Of a stretch of DNA of 24,579 nt, positions 9,233-15,729 are shown piece by piece. The first letter of the stretch is position 1. Each line of letters begins with the position of its first letter. Under the pieces are notes generated by a model, which was not told the DNA's origin, did no database searches, and was given only the letters and a program-made list of their open reading frames with translations. The stretch is from VFBF01 sp964530695 (GTDB lineage Bacteria; Pseudomonadota; Alphaproteobacteria; Caulobacterales; Aquidulcibacteraceae), in assembly GCA_964530695.1 (NCBI GenBank), contig CAZGYQ010000051.1:1-24579 (forward strand), written 5' to 3'. Made by a program: the position numbers and the translations under genes.

Positions 9233-9978
9233 TCATTCACTGTTCCGGTACATTTCGCGGAACTGCTCCGCATCGTAGGTTCGCGCAAGTTTTACTACGT
9301 CTTCCACTCTGGGGGTAAGTATAGTGTATTCTCGGCCACCACCATTTTGTCTCGGCGGACCAACTGGTGGCCAAGGCAATGCGGGGCGGACGCGAACCAT
9401 AGCAGGATTAGCGAGATCAACTTTCCTCGCCCATCCAACGGTAATTCGGTGCATGTCATTGTGGATTGGAGGGTATGGTGGAGATAGCCCGTCTGGGATG
9501 CCCCAAGTTTGTCGGGGGGCGGGGGCGAAAATTGCAGAATAACCATCCATCCAAGACCTGCCCATTGGGCCTGAATGCCCGGAACGATCAGGATCGCTGT
9601 CAGAATAACGTACGATGGCTACCCAATCTTTCGGATTTCTATTGATGTCGTCTGACAACCAGTGCTCAGCAGCCATCTGACCTTGCCGAGTTGCCAAGTC
9701 CAACCCGGTTAGCGCCTTGAAAATCTTGAAGAAGGTTATTCGGCTCTCATTCGCTCGATTGGTCCGCTCCTGCTCAATGCTGCGAGGCGGCCGAGTCTCT
9801 CGAAGCCCCAATGGATCACGCATGTTTGTCGGATCATTGCCGACATACATGCAGAGGTTCGGGTCGTCCTTCGACCCGATGGGGTCAGTTTGCAGGAATG
9901 GCCCCGCGCGCGCATCGTAGCGGCGGCGAGGGGCGTCATGGGCGGGTCGTAGATGTAGAGTGCAGCGTCGCAGGCATG
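9233..9978 (-). pseudogene. Rhs C-terminal tip: core fragment (remnant 2) plus unassigned toxin-like domain
   Basis: The minus-strand frame contains RRRYDARAGPFLQTDPIG, then SKDDPNLCMYVGNDPTN and the boundary signature MRDPLGL. This is the end of the Rhs core that precedes variable toxin tips. About 185 residues follow, ending AEQFREMYRNSE. They include QMAAEHWLSDDINRNPKDW, VAIVRYSDSDPDRSGH and EYTILTPRVEDVVKLARTYD. I could not assign this tip to a known toxin fold. The N-terminal Rhs repeats are absent: the open frame runs on antisense into the phosphatase gene up to 10096 but loses Rhs character beyond about 9978. It is therefore an orphan or truncated Rhs tip, and whether it is expressed from an internal start is unknown. 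GC is well below the chromosome. Confidence 0.7.
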
Positions 9979-10012
9979 GATCGTACGGTGTCGGCAGGTG
10001 TGTCGACTTGTC

Positions 10013-10036
10013 CGCTGCGGGACGCCGGCTGGATCT
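10013..10036 (+). repeat. 24-bp direct repeat, right copy
   Basis: This matches 8564-8587 at 23 of 24 positions in the same orientation and, read on the plus strand, would encode PLRDAGWI followed by TAG. It ends inside the stop codon (10035-10037) of the convergent PhoD-like gene. It marks the right boundary of the Rhs islet. Confidence 0.8.
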
Positions 10037-11171
10037 AGCGCGCGCCGAGGTCGGCGAGCCGCACGACCTGTTCGCGCGCCGCGGCGCCGGTTTCACCGTT
10101 GACCTGCAGCGTGAGCGCGCCTGCGTTCCAGTCCATCAGCGCCGTGCCGTAGTTCACGGGCGCATACATGTCGCCGACCTGGTTGGTGCTGCGCTCGTCG
10201 CTCGTGGCGCGGAAAGACAGGTTGAGCGACGACGTCGTCAGTTCATGGGCCGGATAGCCGATCAGGCCGTCCTGCCGGTAGAGCCCCGCGATGTGACGGT
10301 CGCCCGAAACGAACACGACGCCCTTGGCGTTCGCGCGCTTGATGGTGTCGAACAGGCGCGCCTGTTCGCGCGGCATCGTGTGCCACGCTTCCCAGCCATG
10401 GCCGTCCGCGAGCACCTGGATCGAGGAGACGACGAAGCGCACGTCCGCAGGCTTTGCCAGTTCGCGCTCGAACCACGCCCACTGCGCGTCGGAGAGCATG
10501 CGCTGGGCCGGATCGGCCGACGGCGCGTAACGGCCGCGCGGATCGCCCTGCGGGAGTTTGGTCAGCGCCGTGCGGCCCGAACGCGTGTCGAGCAGGATGA
10601 TCTGCGTGCGTTGGCCCGCGGGCCCGTAGACCCAGGAATCGTAGACGCCGTCGCGCCCCGCGAAGCGGTCGCCGAGCCCCCAGAACGTCTCGAAGATGCG
10701 CCGCGACAGCCCCTTCCCCGAGAAGTCTCCGCCCGCGTCATTCAGGCCGTAGTCGTGGTCATCCCAGACAGCATGTGTCGGGATCGCCGCGCGCAGACGC
10801 TGGAATTCCGCGCGTCCCGCGAGCAGCGCGTACTGGGCGCGCAGCTCCGGCAGCGCCATGTCGCCCGCATAGGCGTCGCCATACACGTTGTCGCCCATGA
10901 ACACCGCGAGCTGCGGCTTGTCGGCGACGATGCGGTCTAGGATCGGGATCGGCTTTTCCGCCGTCTGGCAGGAAGCGAACACGATGCGCGAGAGCGCCGT
11001 GGAGGAAGCCGGCGGGGAAACGCCGGGCGGCGCCGTCGGCAGATCGCGGACAGAGGCGGCGAACGGCGCGAGCGCGGCGACGGGATCACGCGGCGCAGGC
11101 GCGGTCTGCACGCAGGCTGCGACGAGGGCGAGCGCCCCAAGGGCGACGAAGGCGGTCCGGAACGAGTTCAT
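10035..11171 (-). CDS. PhoD-like metallophosphatase lipoprotein
   Basis: The 378-residue protein has an N-terminal signal sequence with lipobox LVAAC (Cys20), so it is probably a lipoprotein exposed to the periplasm. The metallophosphoesterase core follows: RIVFASC (~62-68), FMGDNVYGDA (Asp94 region), AVWDDHDYGLNDAG (~135-147), ILLDTRSGR (~192-200), VSSIQVLADGHGWEAW and FVSGDRHIAGLYR (~288-299). These are the metal-ligand blocks of PhoD-type alkaline phosphatases/phosphodiesterases. The N-terminal β-sandwich domain of full-length PhoD is missing; this compact form is common in proteobacteria. The substrate is probably an extracellular phosphoester. It lies 53 nt downstream of the paraoxonase-like gene on the same strand, possibly one transcript. 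Its stop codon overlaps the right direct repeat of the Rhs islet. Confidence 0.93.
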   Translation of the reverse strand: MNSFRTAFVALGALALVAACVQTAPAPRDPVAALAPFAASVRDLPTAPPGVSPPASSTALSRIVFASCQTAEKPIPILDRIVADKPQLAVFMGDNVYGDAYAGDMALPELRAQYALLAGRAEFQRLRAAIPTHAVWDDHDYGLNDAGGDFSGKGLSRRIFETFWGLGDRFAGRDGVYDSWVYGPAGQRTQIILLDTRSGRTALTKLPQGDPRGRYAPSADPAQRMLSDAQWAWFERELAKPADVRFVVSSIQVLADGHGWEAWHTMPREQARLFDTIKRANAKGVVFVSGDRHIAGLYRQDGLIGYPAHELTTSSLNLSFRATSDERSTNQVGDMYAPVNYGTALMDWNAGALTLQVNGETGAAAREQVVRLADLGAR

Positions 11172-11224
11172 GACGTTTCATACGCGCGTTGCACGAAGGT
11201 TTTGCGGCGGTAACGCGTCTGGGT

Positions 11225-12295
11225 CTAGGGCGCGACCGCGGGCGCGCAGTCGAGGATCTTCGGCTCCATGATCGCCCCGATCAGCAGCCGCTGGTCGAGG
11301 CCCGCCGCCACGCTGACGCCGGAGATCTCCGCGCCGTCGTTGTAGTAGATCGTCTGCGGGACGAAGCCGCCCTTGCCGTCCTGTTTCAGCCTCATCACGT
11401 GGCTGGGCGACAGTTTCGACGCGTCGCCGAAGTGCGCGAGGAGCTGCAGGATCTTGGTGTGGAGGCCCAGCAGCAGGTCGCCGTCCGCCAGCACTTCGAT
11501 ATTGTCGGCGAAGCCGGGCACGGCCACGGCGGCGCGATGCGTGAGCGCGTTGGTCGCTGGGTCGCGGTCATAGACATGGACGGTGCGTTCCGAGGCCGCC
11601 GACAGATAAAGCGAGCGGCCGTCGGCGCTCACGGCGATGCCGTTGGCGCCGCCGACGCCGTAGAGCACGCGTGCGAACACTTCGCCGTTGAAGAACTGCA
11701 CCGTCGTCTCGCGCAGCCGCAGATAGTCTTCCGCCGTGCGCCGCCAGCCGCTCACGTTGGCGTGATCGTTGGTCACGTAGAACGCCTCGGGGCCGACGCC
11801 GACGAGATCGTTCGGCGAGACCAGCGCGTCGCCGCTCACCGTCTGACGGTGCGTCAGGGTCGCGCCCGCGACGTCGAAGATCTCCACGGTGTGGCGGTTA
11901 CCCGCGTGATTGATCGCAAACAGCGCCTTGCGCCCGTCCGGCCCGCGCCAGAGCGAAATGCCGTGCGGGGAAAATCCCGCCGGCAGCGCCGTCGCGGTCG
12001 CGTCGACGGGCGCGGCATCCGGCGCGGAAAGATCGTAGGTCCACACCGCCCCACGCGCCGGCCCGCCCGCGCCATCGGCGCGGCGATCATACCCCGAGAG
12101 GAACGCGAGCTTCGTGTCGGGATCGATCGTCAGATCTTCGACGCCGACGATGTCGCCGCCCGTAATCGTCCGGCAGACGCCCGCGGATTTCGGCGCGACA
12201 GTTGTAAACACGCCGGCGTCCCGCAGGAAAAAATACAGCCAGACCCCGAATGCGAGCGCCAGGGCGCCCAGAAGCAATCCAAACACGCGGCCCAT
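11225..12295 (-). CDS. Paraoxonase/arylesterase-like β-propeller, membrane-anchored
   Basis: The 356-residue protein starts at the ATG at 12293-12295, just after a strong GGGGAGGG site. An in-frame ATG at 12406 would overlap the M28 gene. A single N-terminal hydrophobic helix (VFGLLLGALALAFGVWLYFF) serves as signal anchor. The rest is a six-bladed propeller of the serum-paraoxonase type: GVEDLTIDPDTKLAFLSGYD, FSPHGISLWRG, VSPNDLVGVGPEAFYVTNDH, GGANGIAVSADGRSLYLSAA and FADNIEVLADGDLLLGLH. These contain the conserved Glu, Asn and Asp calcium ligands of PON enzymes. A lactonase/arylesterase activity in the periplasm is expected from the family; lactone quenching is possible but unproven. The M28 peptidase gene ends 28 nt upstream on the same strand. 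Confidence 0.87.
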   Translation of the reverse strand: MGRVFGLLLGALALAFGVWLYFFLRDAGVFTTVAPKSAGVCRTITGGDIVGVEDLTIDPDTKLAFLSGYDRRADGAGGPARGAVWTYDLSAPDAAPVDATATALPAGFSPHGISLWRGPDGRKALFAINHAGNRHTVEIFDVAGATLTHRQTVSGDALVSPNDLVGVGPEAFYVTNDHANVSGWRRTAEDYLRLRETTVQFFNGEVFARVLYGVGGANGIAVSADGRSLYLSAASERTVHVYDRDPATNALTHRAAVAVPGFADNIEVLADGDLLLGLHTKILQLLAHFGDASKLSPSHVMRLKQDGKGGFVPQTIYYNDGAEISGVSVAAGLDQRLLIGAIMEPKILDCAPAVAP

Positions 12296-12323
12296 CACGC
12301 CCTCCCCTGTCGATGCCCGATCC

Positions 12324-13763
12324 CTACCGCGCAACCGGCGCCGGAGTCTCCGCCGTCTTGCGGAAATCCCAGTCCATTTCGGCAGCAAGATACGCGAACG
12401 TCGCATAGGCGGCGACGTTCTGGTTCAGCTTCACGCGGTCGATCTTGTCCAGCGTGTCATCCGCCGTGTGGTGATAGTCGAAATAGTCCCAGCCGTTCTG
12501 GTCGAGATCGGCCACCGGCACGCCGCCAGCGCGCATGGCGCCGACATCCGCGCCGCCGCCGGCGTCGTTGCCGCCCATGTTGATCGCGAGCGGCGCCATC
12601 GCCCGCTGGATCGCGCGCGCGTACGGCAGGGCGCCATCGCCGAAGCGCGTGGAGAAGCGATAGACGACATCCGCGCCGAAATCGGATTCCGCGCCGACGA
12701 TGTGCTTGGGCAATTCCGCCGCATGCTCGCGCGCGTAGGCGCCGCCGCCATGCACGCCGGTCTCCTCCGAACCCCACAGCACGACGCGGATGGTGCGGCG
12801 CGGACGGCGCGGCAGATCGCGGATGAGACGCGCGGCGGCGGTGGTGATCGCCACGCCCGCGCCGTCGTCGATGGCGCCCGTGCCCTGGTCCCAGGAATCG
12901 AGGTGGCCGCCGATGACGACGATCTCTTCGGGCCGTTCGCGCCCGACGATCTCGCCGATGACGTTGCCGGAGGTGACATTTTCCGCGGTGCGCACGGTGA
13001 TCTCGAGCTTCACGCGCACGGGGCCGCGCCGCAGGAGACGCGTGACCTGGTCGGCGTCCGGCGGCGAGAGCGCGGCGGCGGGCAGCGTCGCGCCGTCACG
13101 GCCGCGCGACGGGCCGCCCTGGTGCGCGAAGCGATGTGAATCGGTGCCGACAGAGCGGATCAGGCACGCGGCGGCGCCCTTCCCTTGCGCGATCGGCGCG
13201 CACAGGCCGCGCTTGGCCACGCCCGCGCCGTAGCCCGAACCGTCCTGCGTGCGGTTGGTGACTTCATCGATGAACACGATGCGCCCGCGCACGCTTTCGG
13301 CGGGTGCGGCGGTCAACGCGGCGATCGACGGGAAGCGCACGATCTCCGCCTCCACGCCGCCTTCCGGCGTCGATCCCGAGCCGCCGAGCGCGACGACCAC
13401 AAGCCGCTGCGCGCCGTTGGCGGTGATCACGGACGCGCGCTCGCTGACGCGCTCCCAGTACGGCAGCGTGAACGTCTCGATGCGGACGTTCTGGAACCCC
13501 TGCCGGCGCAGCATCGCGGCCGCCCAGTCACGCGCCTTCGCTTCCGCTTCCGAACCCGCAAGGCGCGGGCCCACTTCCGTGGTCAGCCCTTCGACGATGT
13601 CCCAGGCGTTGGCGCTCTCGCGCGCGGCCTTCTGCAGCCGTTCGACGTTCGCCTGCACGGCGGGCGGGATCTCGGCGACGACGGGCGGCGGCGCCTGTTG
13701 CGCGGATGCGGTGGCGACAAGGGCGCAGAGCCCGGCGGCGGAGGCGATAAGAAGCGTGCGCAT
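12324..13763 (-). CDS. Secreted M28 family metallopeptidase (carboxypeptidase Q-like)
   Basis: The 479-residue preprotein has a clear signal peptide (MRTLLIASAAGLCALVATASA, cleavage after ~21). A PA-like insert occupies about residues 120-260. The di-zinc peptidase core carries VIGGHLDSWDQGTGAIDDG with His287 and Asp299/300, SEETG with catalytic/ligand Glu333 and Glu334, ESDFGAD (Asp361) and YHHTADD (His431/432). These are the M28 metal-ligand positions in order. The length and layout match plasma glutamate carboxypeptidase/carboxypeptidase Q relatives, which cleave dipeptides or C-terminal residues. It probably acts in the periplasm or outside the cell to scavenge peptides. It is the first gene of a minus-strand trio of exported hydrolases, divergent from the TIR gene across a 157-bp gap. 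Confidence 0.94.
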   Translation of the reverse strand: MRTLLIASAAGLCALVATASAQQAPPPVVAEIPPAVQANVERLQKAARESANAWDIVEGLTTEVGPRLAGSEAEAKARDWAAAMLRRQGFQNVRIETFTLPYWERVSERASVITANGAQRLVVVALGGSGSTPEGGVEAEIVRFPSIAALTAAPAESVRGRIVFIDEVTNRTQDGSGYGAGVAKRGLCAPIAQGKGAAACLIRSVGTDSHRFAHQGGPSRGRDGATLPAAALSPPDADQVTRLLRRGPVRVKLEITVRTAENVTSGNVIGEIVGRERPEEIVVIGGHLDSWDQGTGAIDDGAGVAITTAAARLIRDLPRRPRRTIRVVLWGSEETGVHGGGAYAREHAAELPKHIVGAESDFGADVVYRFSTRFGDGALPYARAIQRAMAPLAINMGGNDAGGGADVGAMRAGGVPVADLDQNGWDYFDYHHTADDTLDKIDRVKLNQNVAAYATFAYLAAEMDWDFRKTAETPAPVAR

Positions 13764-13821
13764 GGACGACGCCTGCCCGTTTTCGCGCAGGCCTTCAACA
13801 GCTTGCCCCCAATCAAGTGAT

Positions 13822-13844
13822 CCGGGCGGGCGGTTTCCGCCCGG
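13822..13844. other. GC-rich inverted repeat between divergent genes
   Basis: CCGGGCGG (13822-13829) pairs perfectly with CCGCCCGG (13837-13844) around a 7-nt loop, in the 157-bp gap between the divergent M28 and TIR genes. With no T-run and no gene ending here, a terminator is unlikely. It could be an operator or 5'-UTR hairpin. Confidence 0.35.
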
Positions 13845-13920
13845 CGGCTCGGCGCGCCTTCATTGCACGGCGGCCATGATCGCGCCATTGTCCGCCGGCG
13901 ACAGGCGGGGAGCGCGCGCG

Positions 13921-14943
13921 ATGACCGATGTCTTCATCAGCTACAAGAAAGAGGACGCGGCCCGCATCGCGCCCATCGCCCGGGCGCTGGCGCAGGCGGG
14001 CTTCGAGGTCTGGTGGGACCACAACATCCCGCCGGGCCGCTCGTATCGCGAAGTGATCGGCGCGGCGCTGGAATCCGCCCGGTGCGTGATTGTCGTCTGG
14101 TCCAAGCTCTCCGTCGAGGGGCAATGGGTGCTCGACGAAGCCGACGCGGGCAAGCAGCGCAACGTGCTCCTGCCGATCCTCATCGACGAGGTCGAGATTC
14201 CCTACGGCTTCCGCCAGATCGAGGCGGCGCGGCTGATCGGCTGGACCGGCGACCCCGCCGACCACGAATGGACGAACGCGGTCGCCGCCGTGGCGCATTT
14301 CGTCGGCCGTGCGCCCGGCGGCCCGCCGAAGCCGTTCGCCACGCCGAGCGCGCGGCCGGCCGCGTCCGTATCGGCAACGATCGAGAAAGATAAGTCAGGC
14401 GGCGCCGGGCCCTTGCTGATCGGCGTGGCGTTCGTCGCGCTGCTCGCGGGCGGCGGATTCTACGCCTGGAAATCAGGCCTCATCGGCCGCACGCCGATCA
14501 CCAGGGACGCCGGCCTCAGCGCGCCGGACGCGGCCGTGCCGATCGACGCCGGCGCGCCGGGCGCCACGCCGACGGTCGGCGAGGTGGAGACGCACGACTA
14601 CGTCGAGCCGCCGCCCACAGCTCCTGACCTCGTCCCGCCGTCCTCCCCCGCGACGAAGCCTTCGCCCAGAACCCAGGGCCTGCGCCGCGCCACGTTCCAG
14701 AGCGGCGGCGCGATCGTGCGCGAAGCGTCGGGCGCATGGATCGAGGAAAACGCGCAGACCGGCGCGCTCGACGGCGCGCGCTGGCGCGAGGAAAGCCGCG
14801 ACGCCGACACCATCACGCTGCGCGATGACGGCCGCCGTGCGGGCATGCGCATCGAACTCGCGGAGAACGCAATCTATCTCTACTTCCCCGACTGGGGAGA
14901 GTGGAAGAAGCAGTGGATCATCGGCGAGACCAACTACGAGTAG
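13921..14943 (+). CDS. TIR-domain membrane protein with C-terminal β-rich domain
   Basis: The 340-residue protein begins with a bacterial TIR domain (residues 1-~130): DVFISYKKEDAARIAPIA, GFEVWWDHNIPPGRSY, CVIVVWSKLSVEGQWVLDE and LLPILIDEVEIPYGFRQI. Glu73 in WVLDEAD sits where TIR NADases carry the catalytic Glu, so NAD-cleaving activity is possible but not shown. One membrane helix (~164-183) is followed by a Pro/Ala-rich linker to ~265. A compact C-terminal module follows (FQSGGAIVREASGAWIEEN ... ITLRDDGRRAGMRIELAEN ... IYLYFPDWGEW), apparently all-β and possibly ligand-binding; I cannot name it. The ATG at 13921 is chosen for its GGGGAG site ~10 nt upstream; an in-frame ATG at 13876 is the alternative. 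The DUF2461 gene starts 4 nt downstream. Confidence 0.9.
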   Translation: MTDVFISYKKEDAARIAPIARALAQAGFEVWWDHNIPPGRSYREVIGAALESARCVIVVWSKLSVEGQWVLDEADAGKQRNVLLPILIDEVEIPYGFRQIEAARLIGWTGDPADHEWTNAVAAVAHFVGRAPGGPPKPFATPSARPAASVSATIEKDKSGGAGPLLIGVAFVALLAGGGFYAWKSGLIGRTPITRDAGLSAPDAAVPIDAGAPGATPTVGEVETHDYVEPPPTAPDLVPPSSPATKPSPRTQGLRRATFQSGGAIVREASGAWIEENAQTGALDGARWREESRDADTITLRDDGRRAGMRIELAENAIYLYFPDWGEWKKQWIIGETNYE

Positions 14944-14947
14944 CGCA

Positions 14948-15640
14948 ATGTCCTTCGACGGCTTCGACAAGTCCTTCTTCGGCTTCTTCCGCGAACTTGC
15001 GGACAACAACGGGCGTGCGTGGTTCGAGGCGAACAAGCCGCGCTACCGCGAGGTCGTCGTCGCGCCGTGCGTGGCGTTCATCGAGGCGATGGGCCCGAAG
15101 CTCAGGAAGATCTCGCCGCACTTTGTCGCCGATCCGCGCCCGAACGGCGGCTCCATGTTCCGCATCCACCGCGACGCGCGTTTCTCGAAGGACAAGTCGC
15201 CGTACAAGACGCACGCGGGCCTTCAGTTCCGCCACGGCTTCGGCAAGGACGCGCACGCGCCGGGCTTCTACCTGCACCTTGAACCGAAGCAGGTGTTCTT
15301 CGGCGGCGGCGTTTGGATGCCCGACAGCCCTGCCCTCGGCAAGATTCGCGACGCCATCGTCGCAAAGACCCCCGCCTGGAAAAAGGCGCGCAACGCGAAA
15401 TCCATCGTCGACACATTCGGCGATCTCGCGGAGGGCGATCCGCTCATCCGCGCGCCGAAAGGCTACGATCCGGACCACGAGATGATCGCCGACCTGCGCC
15501 GGAAGAGCTTCTTCGTCACCACCACCGCAACGCTCAAGGACGCCGGCGCGGCCGCCTTTGTCGATCGCGTGGCGTCCGCCTACGCCGATGCAAAGCCTGT
15601 GATGAAATTCCTGACCGAGGCCGTCGGCGCGCCGTTCTGA
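14948..15640 (+). CDS. DUF2461 family protein (TIGR02453)
   Basis: The 230-residue soluble protein begins FDGFDKSFFGFFRELADNN and contains WFEANKPRYREVVVAPCVAF, RIHRDARFSKDKSPYKTHAG, GFYLHLEPKQVFFGGGVWMP and PKGYDPDHEMIADLRRKSFF. These are the signature blocks of the DUF2461/TIGR02453 family, and the length is normal. The biochemical function of the family is unknown. The ATG is only 4 nt after the TIR gene stop, so the two are almost certainly co-transcribed and possibly translationally coupled. No membrane segment or signal peptide is seen. Confidence 0.93.
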   Translation: MSFDGFDKSFFGFFRELADNNGRAWFEANKPRYREVVVAPCVAFIEAMGPKLRKISPHFVADPRPNGGSMFRIHRDARFSKDKSPYKTHAGLQFRHGFGKDAHAPGFYLHLEPKQVFFGGGVWMPDSPALGKIRDAIVAKTPAWKKARNAKSIVDTFGDLAEGDPLIRAPKGYDPDHEMIADLRRKSFFVTTTATLKDAGAAAFVDRVASAYADAKPVMKFLTEAVGAPF

Positions 15641-15729
15641 AGCGCGACCTTCCGACCAACCCACCACAATTCAATTACCGCCGCGCAAGGGATGGCTGGA
15701 CATTCACGCGCTCCGCGCAAACATGCTCC

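Noticed and set aside
10035..10096. N-terminal extension of the Rhs tip frame up to 10096
   Set aside because: This part is antisense to the end of the phosphatase gene and loses all similarity to the Rhs core. It is only an open frame by chance.
13249..13920. Upstream extension of the TIR frame by 224 codons
   Set aside because: It runs antisense through the M28 gene. The TIR domain begins cleanly at the ATG at 13921 with a ribosome-binding site.
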